Positions 12,801-26,668 of a stretch of 64,000 nucleotides of DNA are shown one piece after another (the first letter of the stretch is position 1; each line of letters opens with the position of its first letter). Below the pieces are notes generated by a model, which saw only the letters and a program-made list of their open reading frames with translations, had not been told where the DNA came from and searched no databases. The position numbers and the translations under genes are program-made. This stretch comes from Tyto alba (taxonomy: Eukaryota > Chordata > Aves > Strigiformes > Tytonidae): contig NW_024881324.1 of assembly GCF_018691265.1 (NCBI RefSeq), positions 3,661,730-3,725,729 of the forward strand. Reading direction: 5' to 3'.

Positions 12801-14813
12801 TTCACTCCCTTTCACTAACTTATTTCTCAGAGGGTTTGAAGAAAACATTTTATGAATGCTAAAGATATTGACATCTTGTTTGAATGAATATTAAGGCTTA
12901 GAAAGTTTCTGACAATCTCATCTGTAATGTCATATGTTACTGGTTGGGATGTACTCTTCAGGACTTTTTCTGATATGTTACTGTTTGTGATGTCCAGAAG
13001 CCAAGAGACATGTTTGGTGTTGCTAAGCTTAGAGTCTGGTTTGCCCTGTGTGAATGTCCAGGCCTCAGGGTGGCCACAGTGGTGTAAATAAGGTGCTCCA
13101 TCCATGGTATTAAACATTTTTGTGCTAATAATGGCTGGGGGTTTGCTTCAAGTTGGTCTCAGGCCACTTGGCATGGATCATGGAGGGATGGATTAAGTTG
13201 AATAAGGAAAAATCCTCCAGTCTGTTCCCTCCAGAGGGAAGTGAAAATCACAGACACTTCGCTATATTTTAACATCGTGCTTTTTTTGTGTTAACTTGGA
13301 CACTTCTTGAGTTGGAGAGAAAGATATACTTTGGGGACTTTGCACTGTGATAGAAGAAAGATAGAAATTTGGTAGTTGGATGCTGATGTGTATTTGCACA
13401 TGTCCTTCTTTACCTTTTCCCAATGTTTTTCTTGCTCAGCAATCTTCATATGAAATTCTGCTGCTTACTTACAGTACGTTCTGGCTGACTGGAAACAGAT
13501 ATATTTTGTCCATTATTCACCTCTGATCTTCACAAATGTCCTTCAGATGTGAAATGGCTTCCCTAAGGCATGAGCAAACTCCATCACTTTTTCAATGTAC
13601 TGAGCCTGTTCATGAGACAAAGACACCAACCTGACGTTGATGAGAAATTAGGTGTTAGAATCAAAACAGAACACTGGTATTTCACCCCCACCCTCACTTC
13701 TCACCCCCTGCATCTTAGCACTCTTTATGGAATTGCTTTTTTAGTGTAGGTTATTCTTGCTTTTTTACACACTGAAAAAGGATTTCTTCACTAAATGAGG
13801 TAAAAATTTTTTGGTATTGGTCTTCATTATCTTCTTTAATAAAGGAACTGATGGTATGGTGCATCCAAAGGTTTTTCATTAACTTTGTTTCTTTATTTAG
13901 ACTGTTCTTTCAAACTTTACTATAAGGGTTTTTTTTTGTCCATCTGTTCACTTCCCTGATGCATTTTTGTTTATAAAGTCTTTTTAATTTTTTCATGATT
14001 TAAAATTATAAAATGATCCAGCCTTGAACTATGATTTTTAAATCTACATATTGAGGTAGAAACCTTCTGAGGAATTTTAACTTTTCTTAAAGCTTTGGAG
14101 ACTTAATGTCTGGTTGCATACACACATGTAAATAGTGATTGTATTCTATGCAGCACTGTAAACTTAATGATCAGCTTTTTGTTTGAGTTCAGGCAGAAAA
14201 AGAAAAAAATTGGGGTTTTTTATTTTTTCCCAAGTGTGAGAGTGCTTATACAACTGGTATAATCAATTTGGTAACAAACTGGTCTATTCAATCACTTTTT
14301 TCACCTAATAGACTAATCAATAGCTCAAATAATTTTCTGTGGTTGGAAATCCATAAAAAGTAACTCTGACCCACTAACTCTATGGGTTTCAGTATCAAGT
14401 TTCATTGCTGTAGAATGATACTATAGTGAGATATCTCTAATCATGGTCCCTGTAGACATAAATATTTCGCATTTGTGATGAGGAGGTGTTAGGTTTTTTG
14501 CTTGTACAGAAAACCTCCCTTGCTGTTTACAAGACCTGAAGTGTTCCCTTAGCATAGTCTAACTGACATAGAGAACTTCCTTCAGCTGTAGGCAGACAAA
14601 ATAAACGGGAAACAAGCATTCTTGGTAACAGTCACATCTTCTTTGTATAGCATTTGCTTGTTTGTCCTTTAGTCAGAGTATATCTGGACTCTGTCATCTC
14701 ACTAGAACAAAAATAAGGAAAAAGAACATTTATCTTTTTTTCATTTTTGAGAACTTTGAGTTAATTTCATTGTTCAGAGATTGGTTAGGGTTCCTTTTCT
14801 TAAACCTAGGTTT
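6830..14813. other. Anonymous AT-rich sequence
   Basis: Eight kilobases hold only short chance open frames, none with family motifs or convincing splice borders. One short segment (10394-10425, ending before gtaagt) has weak exon-like borders but no recognisable product. Confidence 0.55.
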
Positions 14814-14857
14814 ATTGGAACACTTAAAGATTGCAATTGGAACACTTAAAGATTGCA
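14814..14857. repeat. Perfect 22-bp tandem duplication
   Basis: The 22-base unit ATTGGAACACTTAAAGATTG plus CA occurs twice with no gap and no mismatch (14814-14835, 14836-14857). It looks like a recent local duplication. Confidence 0.9.
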
Positions 14858-14887
14858 CTCAAGTGCAATTTCTGAAATAGTTAAATT

Positions 14888-14904
14888 AAAAAAAAAAAAA
14901 AAAA
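14888..14904 (+). repeat. A17 homopolymer
   Basis: Seventeen consecutive A residues. No retrocopied gene is visible upstream. Confidence 0.9.
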
Positions 14905-17900
14905 TACATCCAAACCAAAATAAACCACGAATACCTTATTGAAGGAGGCTCCTTTTTGTCTTTAAAAAAATCATTGTCAGATCAAGGCGATACTAACTTG
15001 TGGTAAATATGCATCTTTTTTAGAGTCTTTATATGTTAGAAGGTTTATTACAGTTAGTGTTTGCATTGTATGTTGAATACGAATATTGCTAGACTAAGTA
15101 CATGGTAGATTCCCCTATTTTTAGCACATACACTTGTGCTTACTCTAGTGTACCCTTAATATTTTCATGTCTACAGTTCTCTTCTATTTCAGTCCTTAAA
15201 ATATGCTTTTTGTCAGGATATCTGCATGTCACATGGTAGTGAATTTTGCAATACCAATTTTATAAATATGTAATATGTATACATACATACATACATATTC
15301 CTTTTATCATCAAAAGAATTTATATTTTCCCAATTCAGGCCTGATAAGATTAAAAGTCATTTAGAAGACTAGGTGTGAGTAGGCAAATGAAGAGGGCTTG
15401 GGGGAATGAGGGTATGATGTTATGTGTATGCAAGAATGACATTAATAGAGATGTGAATGAATGGATTATGTCATGTTCCACTACATGCAAGTCCCAGTAA
15501 GCAAGTAATGAACATCAATTGCTCCCTGATATAGTTGAGGGAATTAGAGAACATACAGGATAATGATGGGCCACTGCTTCTTTGGCAGGCACAGGGAAAG
15601 AATGTGGCTCCCTGGTTAGGCACATAAACTGCTAGGGAGGAGAAACAGCAGAGAAAGCACACTGTGCCAATCTGAACTCAGATGTCAGATATATGCATGC
15701 CTGAGCAGAAGAAACATTTAAAATATATGTGCGTGCTACTAATTATTTATATCCTTCATCAAATATTTAGCACATTTAGCTATGGTGAATATACAATTCA
15801 GCACAATCGCCCACTGATTCCCTTCTTATATTTATTTAATACTCTTTTCAATAAAAGTAGCTAAAAACTGTAAATGGAAACATGACTCTACTGAAGGCAG
15901 TGTTGTTGAGAAGTCACTGCTGGCTTCTTGAACCACTGCCTTGTGTTTCAAATAAATGTAGTTTAGTATAAAGCTATAGGGTACTGAATGGGCACTGCTG
16001 GTCTACGTCTTTCAGATATGAAACAGAAAAACAAATGCACATGGTATAATTGTTGCCCCACAAGCACAATATTTGATGATTACTTAGTCTAAACATTTTT
16101 ATTTATGAAGTTCAGGTGAGTATGAGAGGCTTTTTCTTCATTCCTTCAAATCCTTCTCTAGAAATTACTAACAAATTTTATAATATAGAAGTTAGGTGAT
16201 AGATAGTTGCTGTTTTACTTGTAATAGTTTCATCTGTCCCTCTCTCTTCACTGCATTGTCAGGGTGCTCTTTTAGATATCTAGTTGGTCCGATGCATCCA
16301 ATAACAATCACCAGCTGTTGTATTCTACTCATCTGAACAATACTGTTGGAAACACAGCATCATATATTGTACAAGTGGAAGGAATTTGCTTTGGAAGAGA
16401 TGCAAATGTTTATGTGGACTATTCTTCTTCTAACACCAATCATTAAAGTCCTTATTCTTCCTCTAGAGAAATGTCACATAAATGCAGTACCCTTAAATGT
16501 GAAAAATTATCAACAAGCCAAGTGTCAGTTGGGAAATTGTTGTTTTGTTTGAGATTGTGGTTCTCGTTTTGTTGTTTTTGTCTAAAGAAATATTTTCCAA
16601 AAGAAAAAAACTATGTTCTTTGAAGTGGTTTTGCTTTTGTTAAATGAGAGCATGGATATTTTTAATTTGTTTTTCTTCACACTCATATCCCTCTCTGTAG
16701 TCCCTCCTTCTGTCTTGCTGATAAAAACCCCCATAATTAAGTGAGATGTGTCAGCTACGTACAGTGAAGTGTCTTGCAGTTCCCATTCTTACATTTTTGG
16801 CAGTCTTAGACAAAGTCATGAGTAAAACATAATGACAGGGAGAAACTTGCCATTTCATCACATGTGGCACATTCTTTCTTTCTCTCTTGCAAACAGAACT
16901 TAAATGCTGTGTGATCTTTAGGTATTTTTTAAGTAGCAGGATGTTCATTAGGTGTTAGAATTTCTACCTGACATTTGGTAATAGACATATTTCATATTTC
17001 AGCAACTATCTTGTGTCGGCCTTTGATGGAAAACTGCTTTTCATGTAATCTGTATTTTTATACTGGTAGATAAAAGGTAGCAGAAATGCAGACCATCTGG
17101 AATATTATTTTGACTGGTTTTTGTTCTTGCAAGTATGGTCACTCTGACTGGATATTTTTTCTTTTGCCTTTTGCCTTTAACATTCTGGTAATGTTCTTGA
17201 AGAAGCAAACTGGACACTTTGTGATAATTCTTGACAGGTCCCCCTCTCTAAACCTGCACTGTTAGTTACTGAGCAGACCACGACACACAAGTGCTGTTCT
17301 TTCCCCAAGGATGAAAGGACAGGCAAATTAACCAACAGAGAACGTAATGACACTAAACTGGCTAGGCGAAAAGCTGCAGATTTGGCCTACTATCTGAATA
17401 CTCTGAACTGATACCTTTACAATCATTTTTTGAAGAAGAATGTTAAGGTGGGGCCCAAAGGGATTTTTTCCAACAATAGTACTGAAAATTGTTGGACTTT
17501 CTCTTGTTGCCTAAGGCCTTACTTTGTTGTGTTTTCCTACTTATATTCAAAAACAAGCTACGAAAATGTTTCCCACAGCACAGGCATGTCTTCCTGGTAG
17601 CCTTTGCCCTCTAATCTGAAGCTAAGAATATAAGTGAAATTTATTTCAGATGGAGAACAAACTCCATCAAGGGAATCTCCTGTAATTGTCAAAAATGAGG
17701 TCTTATTAAGATATTGTTAAGCAACAGGGAGACTGTAGGAGTCTTTCCACTCTTTAACAGCAGTTTAGACAATGTATACTTCCTACCTGTAACAGAGGTG
17801 AGTAGAGCCTCGTGAGAGGATTCAGGCTTGTGCTGAATTTACTATTAATTGTCTTCACCATTCAAAATAAATCATGAGTATAGAAAAAAGTTGCATAGAG

Positions 17901-20900
17901 GGAATGGATTTTTTACTAAACAAACTTTCACGTGTCCCTAGGTTTTTTCGTTTCTGAAGTACACTAAGTGTAACATGGAAATAAATTGAAAAAAATATTG
18001 GACTTGAAATGTCTGATCACTAAAGAAATCAATAAACAGAAAAACATTCTAAAGGAACAAAGATAAAGCATGAAGGATGAAAACAAAGAGAATAATGCAA
18101 GCAGCTTAGATCCGCCTAATAACCACAGTTTTTCTCTATCAGTCTATTCATCGCACACTATCTTTAGTGCTGTTTCATGGTCTCCTGGAGAAGGAAAATG
18201 TATGTTTGGAAAAGGAGAGTGATGATACAGACATGAAAGAGGATGCAGTTACATTAAATCCCATAGCTGGGAGCTCTTTGTCCCATTTGTTAAGGGGAAA
18301 GGAGCAGAATTACATAGGTATGTGTGAATTCTTCAAGACATATCAGAATTCATGTCCTTTTTTATCCCTTCACCAGTGTGGTGATCAGCATCTTCATGAT
18401 ACCTATGATGCCTTGAAATGATTAGAAGTAGCTTGATTTCCCTTATTGCATTAATAAGGAGTTAGCAGTTTTATTAGTTCAGTGTAATTGTCTGTGGGCA
18501 TAATATACTACCCAGTGTTGGTTAATTCTGAGCTCTGTGATCTGGTAATACAACTGCCATTTATAGAAATTTTTGAAGCAGGTTTAAGAACAAAACCCAG
18601 AAAAAAATCCACATAGACTCACTTCCATTTTTCTTGCCTGGGACAGGTCCTGGGGGAGGGAACAAAATTCCCTACTACTAAAATAAATCCTCTTCTGTAT
18701 ATGTGAGCATAAAGGAATATGACCTGGTGCAAAAATCAGGAAAAGGCTTATTTCAACTGGTACTATGCTGGCTAGTTTTTGATTCCTACCTACTGCTCAT
18801 GGCAATAACAGCAGCTGTCAGGCCTTTGTCTTTCACTTAGCGTCTTACTCTGCTGAAAGTCTGCAGCTTGCTACTTGAATAGAATAAGCCCTCAGAAGAA
18901 TTACAGATTCATGTGGTCCCACAGGAAGGCTTTGGCTTCTTAGAGACAAAATCTTCTATTTATCTTACTTTTTAAAAAATTTCTGTATTTCATTCAAAAG
19001 CTTGACAACATAAAAGTTATTAAGAATAGGCCTGACTAATTGTTTGCTCAGTCCCAGGTTAGGCCCCCACAATGGTCTTTCTGAGCAACAGATGACACCC
19101 CATAAGAAAACAGACATATCTGATATTTAGCCTGTAAATCTCATCCTAGTGAGATCAAGTCCTTGAATATAGATAGCACAGTATATATTTTGTCTACAGG
19201 GTCTGCAACCAAGTTTGGAGAGGGCTCACTCTCCAACCCCTATGAAGCACTACAGGGTAGAAGGAACTGGCACTGTCACTCTCTGGAGAGATGGACACAG
19301 TAGCCTGTTGCCTCCTTGCTGCTGGATGCTGTAGATGGTAGAAGTTGCGTACATTTACATTTATATCCCTGAGAAATCTATGGAAGGGACCTTTGAGGGC
19401 TGCTGGATGAGGAAACCTTCAGAGAATCTTGATGTAAAAATACCTGAAGACTGCAATGACATTAGTGGCAGGTATTGTAAATTATTTCCCTAGATTTTCC
19501 TGTCCTTTGGCAGCCATTTGTGTCATAGTACAATACATGGAGTTAGGTGGACCTTTTGTCTGACCAAGCCTGGCTGTTCTTTACCCTGCTCTGAGGGTAA
19601 AGGTATGAGAGAAATGTTTAGATATGTGAGACCAGGATGCTGATAGGTTTTGGAGAAAGTAGCAGAAAATGGCTGACAGTTTTTATAGGAAAAATAGTGA
19701 AACAATCAGTAAACTTTTTGAAACATGTAAAAAGCAAAGTTAGGATCGTATTGGATGTTTGCTCTGGGAAAAAAGATGAGAGATGTGAGAGTCTTAAAAG
19801 GTGTTTAAACTCTCCCGATATGATATTTCTTCTCACTTGTCCCACACTGAAAGTAGAGGTTGCTTATTGGGTCCGGTGTCCAGCAGTCTCAAAATATAAT
19901 GAAAGGTCACAATAATTTTCACCATAATGGAAAGCTTGGAAGTCATGAATAATTTTGTTACTTTAAAGATTGCATTAGCTGATCATTATTCTGAGAACTT
20001 TCAGGCTGTTGAATACTGAGGACTGAGGCACTTCGGTGCTGTTCTCAATGCTGTTTCACTTTGCACTGTGCAACTGCATGGTTTCTGGAACCAGGTCTGA
20101 AACTTCAATTTCTCATCTTTCAGGCTAGCAGCCTGATCACTGTGTTAATGAAAAAGCTATGTATATGTTCTTTGTTTTGGTCAAATGAACATTTAATTTT
20201 GCTGTCATTAACAGTAACCCATTTGAAGCACAGATAAAAACATCTGCAGTAATTTCCATTAACATGTCAGCATTTATCTTGTCACTATACAGTAACATCT
20301 TAGACTCTATAGTTATTTACTTACCTAAGTATAAAAAGAGAAACAGCTTTGCTGCTGATGCTAAGGAAAAAGACACATCTGCAAAGATGTATGAAAAATG
20401 GGGTTTTGAAAAGAATATTAGGTGGCACAGGAATGTTCAGTGTCTTCTACATGCATATAAATTGTGAAGAGATAAAGACCTTTATAAACAATTTTGCAAG
20501 AGTCTAGTTTTAGAAAAATGAGAGTGCAGAGTTGCAATAGCTTAATGAGTCATCAAAGAAAGTTGAGCTGTTCAGTGGCTATTAACTGGAAATTATTTTT
20601 CCAGAACACTGAGGGATAATGGTAAAATGAAATGACTCATCTATGCCATAGAGGTTTTTTAAAAATGCAACCGGGTTTTAATATCCTTAAGAAGTTGAAG
20701 CTAGTGAGTTCACAAGCACTAGAATCATGGTTACTGAGACTTGAATATATGATTTTAGACAGCAAAGTCAATGTCATGAAATCAATTCTTGATGACAGTT
20801 GCAAGCATCTTCCTGGTTTTTTCGCCTGAGATGAACCTGGTGGTATGTGTTTTTGTTGAGTGCATATCCATTGAAAACCCCACCAGGCATTTCTTGATTT

Positions 20901-22127
20901 AGTCATGTATTGCAGTCGTCTTTTATCTAAAGATGGATAAGTGTGTTCAGCTAAAATAAGAACTGACTAAAATTTTGCTGGAAAAAGCCTCTAAAAGTCA
21001 TCATGCATACCCTATACCTTTCAGGTGCATACACTATTTCATTTTCTTCTTTTATTAAAGACACTTATTTCCACAAATGTTCTGTATAGGAGCTGGAAAA
21101 AAATCTTATTTCATCAGAAGGAAAGCCAGAGCTTCAGCAATAGGTCCAAAACACTGTCATCTTCAAACATACTATTTGATAAGCCTATTGCATGCTCTGG
21201 AGCTCTTGCAATAAGCGCTTTTCCCACATGACTTAATTAAGACAAATACTATACCATATAAAGAGTATTTATTTCCTGACAACAAAATGTAATCTCTCTA
21301 CTCGTGGTGAATGGTATCTTCATATTTCAACAGGAAAAGATGAGAGCTAACAAAATAGGTAAGGACCTTAGTAGCACTGGATGACTTTCTCATTGAATTT
21401 TGTAGAAATAAAATGTGCAATGGCTATCGAGTTGACTATATCTGATGTAACAGGATCTTGAGGGTTAGTCAGTAATAGCAAACAGGAATAAAAATAACAA
21501 GTTTTGCATGGAGGTCGCTTTAAAAAGTTTGCTGTCTTGTTTTTGTTCTTTTTCACCTTAAGAGTAGAGTACAGTAGCCCAAGGTTGAAAACAGCTACAG
21601 ATAGGATCTGGAAAAGGATGACGTTTTAACAGGGATAATGGGATTGGTAGTACTTGATGCCTCATACACTGAATGTAACACATGCCATCTAGTGACTAAA
21701 GCAAGAGCAGCATTTACTGACCCAAGGTAGGTGGATCTGCAGACTCAGTAAACCAGCCACAGTGACATCTTGAGCAAACCAGAAAGATGGATGTGTTGTT
21801 CTAGTTAATGTCTGGAGTAAATAAGGAGTGAGCCTTTCCAGACAGGAGGAGAAGTTGAATTATCTGCATTTCAGCCCTCTACCTTGACATTGGCCTGAAA
21901 GGAATTCACAGATGAAGAAAGCATAGCTTGTTGCGTCACTTAATAAAGCACTTAGTTGCCACTTTGAGTACAATAACTGAAAGAGAACTTGACAGACATT
22001 TCACAATTTATGGTATTTCCTGCTTCACTTTTTTTTTTAATGTTCAGAGTTCTTTTATGTTCCATGACATTTAAAAAAAACAAAAATAAAATCTTAGGGC
22101 TTCTCCAACATAGAACAACAGCTTATT
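14905..22127. other. Anonymous AT-rich sequence
   Basis: No recognisable gene or transposon. A short (ATAC)n run lies at 15280-15297. The open frame at 18167-18421 has no family motif and reads as chance. A strong donor-like CAGgtgagt near 16116 has no convincing upstream exon. Confidence 0.55.
15280..15297. repeat. (ATAC)n microsatellite
   Basis: About four and a half ATAC units. Confidence 0.85.
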
Positions 22128-22180
22128 TTCTATTATTATTATTATTGATATTATTTTTAGTAGTAGTAGTAGTAGTAGTA
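22128..22180. repeat. Compound (ATT)n-(AGT)n microsatellite
   Basis: A TAT/ATT run to about 22146 is followed, after a short AT spacer, by eight AGT units. Confidence 0.85.
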
Positions 22181-22689
22181 TAAAGGCACAATTTCAAGAA
22201 ATAACTTCTAATGTAGAGGCTAGTTCGTGAAAGAAAATAGAGGTGCATACTTCTTAAGTTCATTCTATCTGTTGATTTTCTTCAGTTCATCTTTAGATAA
22301 GCCAAAGGTGAAAGTACAAAAAAGAAAACTTCAAGAGGAAAAGTCAGCGGAATGATCTCTGGAAGAGGCAGGAAAATAAAATTTAACCTGATGGCTAAAA
22401 AGAATACTTTTTAATCTCTTAATGTTGCAATAGTTTCCCTCTTCCTTCTCCTGGTAAAACAGAAGAAAACAATCAGACTGTGACTTTTTATACCTTACTT
22501 GTATCAGAAATATGTATGTTAAAAAACTCTACAACTGTGCAGTTCTCAAATGTGTAAATAAAGCATACCTTTACAAATGAGGCTGTTGAATACGGTAGAG
22601 AGTGCAAGTAATTAGTAATTGATTGACATGTTATCTTAAGTTTGGAAGGCATTTATTCCTATCCCTTGAGGAGTATTGTGCTGTGTTTG

Positions 22690-23680
22690 TGTGACACGGT
22701 TTTGGTAACAGGTGAGGGGGCTACAGCGGTGGCCACTTGTGTGAAGCTTCTCTAAATCTCCCGCAGCTTCAAGTGGGACCCACCTCTGGCCAGGGCTGAG
22801 CCAGCCAGTGACAGTGGCTGCTCCTCTGCGATAACATATTTAAGAAGGGGAACCTGAGAGAATGAGGAGGAGTTATGAAGGAGATACCTCTGCAAACACT
22901 GAGGTCAGGGGAAGAAAGGAGGAGGAGGAAGGGAGGTGTGCTGGAGCAAAGACCCCCTGCAGCCCATGGTGAGAGGGTGGGCTGTGCCCTGCACCCATGG
23001 ATGTCACTGGTGGAGCAGATGTTGACCTGCAGCCTGTGGAGAACCCCACGCCAGAGCAGGCGTCTGTGCCCGAAGAAGGCCGGGACTCTGTGGGAAGAAG
23101 TTCCCGTTATTGTACTTCATTGCTGGTGGGACTGCGACACATGGGAAGGACATGCAATGGAGCAGTTCAGGAAGAGTTGCAGCCCATGGGAAGGACTCAT
23201 GTCAGAGAAAGTTCATGGAGGACTGCCTCTTGTGAGAGGGACCCCATGCTAGAGCAGGGGAAGAGTGTGAGGAACCCTGTCCCTGAAGAGAAAGCAGCGG
23301 TAGTAACAACATGTGAGGGACTGACCGCAGCCCCCATTTCCTGCCCACCAGAGGAGGTAGAGAGATCAGGAGTAAAGCTGAGCCGGGGAAGAAAGGAGGG
23401 GTGGGGAAAGGTTTTTTTAACATGTAGTTGTATTTCTCACTGTCCTGTTCTGTTTGATTGGTAAATTAAGTGGTGGTGGTGTCCAAATTAGATTGATGTT
23501 CTTTTTCTTCCCCTAAGGAGTCTGTCTTTTGCCCATGACCATAATGGGTGAGTCACCTCTCCATGTCCATGTCTCGATTCCCAAGCCTTTTGTTGTATTT
23601 TCTCCTCCCTATCCATGAGGGGGAAGGAGTGAATAAAAATCTCCATGATGCTAAGTTGTCCTCTGGGCTTAAACCACAAA
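22690..23680 (+). mobile_element. Solo LTR, family A, diverged copy
   Basis: This copy aligns in order with 49158-50244: GGTTTTGG near the start, the TATA-like AACATATTTAAGAAGG (22832-22847), the CCCATGGGAAGGACTCA block, AAGAAAGGAGGGGTGGGG, the CCCCTAAGGAGTCTG block and the terminal GGGCTTAAACCACA. It is clearly more diverged than the other copies, and neither end can be fixed exactly. I found no target duplication. A 155-codon open frame (22997-23464) corresponds to the open frame of the copy at 49555-49932. Confidence 0.75.
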
Positions 23681-26509
23681 AAATATTTAGTTATATTTCT
23701 TCTCTTTAGCCACTTGTCAAAGGGATATTGGTTCTTAATAACCAAAAAACATTACTTGCTATTTTTGTGGCCTTTACTCTAATCAAGCTGGTCCCAGTCA
23801 GGTGGGGAAGGAAGAAGTTGTGTCACTGTCTTATGTACAACCTTTGCTCAGTGGTAGGAAGAAATAACCAGCTAGTACATAGGTGCCAGTGGACTTTTAG
23901 AAACATTATTTGGCCTTAAAAGAGTACTACATATCATATTCACAAGAGATCAAACACAAATAACACAACCATTTAGGTGTGTGTTTTAAGATAAGATGTT
24001 GATGGCATTTTAACAAAATAAAAAGTAAATACCTAATTACAAAATAGAAAAAATATTATGAAGAGATAATACAGCAAACTATAAAGACTTTTAAGGTACC
24101 TAGAAACTGTAATGTATGGCAAGCTGCCTGGCCAGACTTTTGCTTTCAAGGAACACCTTAGGGGAATGTGGAGATAGACATGATATCTGAGGGAGTGCTT
24201 CTGCTTTACAAAAAAAATCAAATAAAAAAAAAGGCTTCAGAGAGCCACTTCATGCTTTGTTTATTACATTTTTAATTAATTACAGTAATGATGAACATAC
24301 TGGAGAGTATCTGTGGAGACTTTATTGCTGATCTTCCACACTCAAAGGATATAAGCATCCTTATTTCTCCATTATTGTAAGGAATCTCTTTTTGTAAGGG
24401 TCTTGCTCTTGACTTGCTGTTATGGAATGCTTTTAACTTTAGCTGAGAATGAAGAATTTATCCTCTTTGGAGAATAAAGAGGGACTGCAGCTACCAATTC
24501 TCCTGCATCTTTTCCTTAGAAGTCAATTCAACAGAAGTAAACTTTCACAGTAATGTCTTTGTGAACCAGAATACTGTAAGAGTTGCTAGAGCTGACAGAT
24601 ATTCATCCACTGTTTTTCCTTTCATACTCTGTGGCTATGTTTACATTAGTAAGGAGTGCCATCCAGGTGGAGTGGATCTGCAGAGTAAAACAGCTAGTGA
24701 GTTTTGGTGACACTATGCTAGAATTTTACCTCAGCTTATATCTAGTCTGGCCCCATGAACTGAAGGCAGCTGCTGCAACAGGTCCATTTCTGGAGTGCAT
24801 CTTCTGATTTGTTTTTATTAAAAATACATAAAAATCAGTCCATGCAGTCTGAGACTTCTCTGCAATGTGAACCAAAATGCATAAGGGTGGACAAGCAGAA
24901 CAGTTTTTATAATTGGGAACTCCTGTTATCAGTGGGTTCTGCCCTGCAAACGCAGGTTCTTGGCTTTAAATAACAAACAACTTTGAAGTATTCATTGTCT
25001 TGAAAAATACTTCTGCCACAGGCATGAATGCATAAGTACATAGTTTCCTTAGAGATGTCATGAGGCAATAGTCATTGACTTTGTTATCACATCTTAATGC
25101 AACATTCTTTGCAAGATACTAAAACTTGTAGGTTGACTAACAAGTCTCTTCTCTTTTTGAAGTCAGAGAAATTTGATTCAGGAGGAAGTGAGGGTTGTCA
25201 ATCTATGCAGTCTTCTCTTTCTTTGGAAAATAATCCTCTTTTATTAGCTGTCAAAACACATGTGAAAGCAATATGATCAACTTTGATTTAAAAAGGAATG
25301 TAGCTGCAGTTTTCATTCAACAAGCAAATAAATAAAGTTTAAAGCAAATCATCAGCAAAACACAGCTTTTCTTCTTCTGACATATCTGCGAGTTTCTTTG
25401 GTTTTGGTTTTGTTTTTACTGAAAGAAGGCTATAACAGTTATTGCTGATTACATGTAGACAGGTGAACGGGCTGCCTTGCAGTAAGAGTGTGATAAATGA
25501 TTAGTAAGTTTTTAACCAAAAGGTCTCCAAAATGACCAGTCAGCAGCTCACCACTGGGACACCAATGAGCTGGAGGTATGCTGAAGAGCTGTGGGCATGA
25601 ACTATTAGGTTAGACTTGGAGAGCTGAGCAAGAAGATTAAAGGAATGTATGATAAGGTTAACACTTCATATGAACCTGTGTGGATGGGTTAGTATGTTTA
25701 ATATTGCTAACTCAGCCAAGATGTAGTTGAAAATTAGAAAATTTGAAGACTGGAAGCTGTTTATTTGTGTGGCAGTTTTAGCAACTGGTTTATATGTACA
25801 TGTTCTCTTTTGAAGTATTTATCTGCAGCAGTGAGAGCTCAAAGACATGCCTTTCTAGAAATAAGAAAAGCAAGCTCAGAAAGGTCCATATTTTTCTAAA
25901 CAGCAATGTTCTAGTGACCCTTGTGACTGTAAGCATATTACCCAACTGTAGTCTACATTGATGAGTCAGGTGACCAGCAGGTCAGACAAGGTTGGGGGGT
26001 GGATCAGTGCCTTGTTTAGGATGCCTGTGTCTACACTAATAAGTTGGTTCAGACCAGTAGTGCAGTTTTGGAGTGACTCCTCCATCTGTCTCCACTTACT
26101 ATGCATTGTTTTGGTTTTGAATTGTTTTCAGCCTGTAAAAAATCTTCTTATGAAGGAAGTCAAATCAAAGACTGTTGTTCAACACCCAGTGTGGAGGCTA
26201 GGGTCAAAACCAATGACTGGGCTGCAGCACCAAGAGGTCCGTAAAAAGATATCGGTCATGCATGAGCTAAAAAAAGGCTCTTGAATAAGTAAGAAATCCT
26301 ATGACACCATGAAGTGGCCTTGTGAGGCACACAAACCAAACTCCACATGCACCTGTCTGTTAGTTTTCAAAAACTAGGCCTAAACTCTTTGCAGCTCTGC
26401 TGCTCCTTTCTCACTTGTCCAACCTTTTCCTGGTTTGAAGTATTTTCCCTCATTTTTTAACCTTAGCCTGTTGCCTCACTCTACTCACCCTTGCTAAATC
26501 CCTTTACTT
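23681..26509. other. Anonymous AT-rich sequence
   Basis: Nothing recognised. The 108-codon frame at 25958-26284 has no motif I know and no clear exon borders, so I leave it out as a gene. Confidence 0.55.
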
Positions 26510-26539
26510 AATAATAATGATGATGATGATGATGATGAC

Positions 26540-26573
<34 letters not shown>

Positions 26574-26585
26574 GTAATAATAATA

Positions 26586-26668
<83 letters not shown>
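26510..26668. repeat. Long compound (ATG)n-(AAT)n microsatellite
   Basis: About 159 bp of trinucleotides: a few AAT, then ATG, then more than 40 AAT units with two AATGGT interruptions. Because the period is three it creates open isoleucine, leucine and methionine frames on both strands; these are not genes. Confidence 0.95.

Noticed and set aside
18167..18421. 84-codon plus-strand open frame with an acidic stretch
   Set aside because: No family motif and no exon borders.
25958..26284. 108-codon plus-strand open frame
   Set aside because: No known motif, no convincing splice borders and ordinary composition; chance is sufficient.
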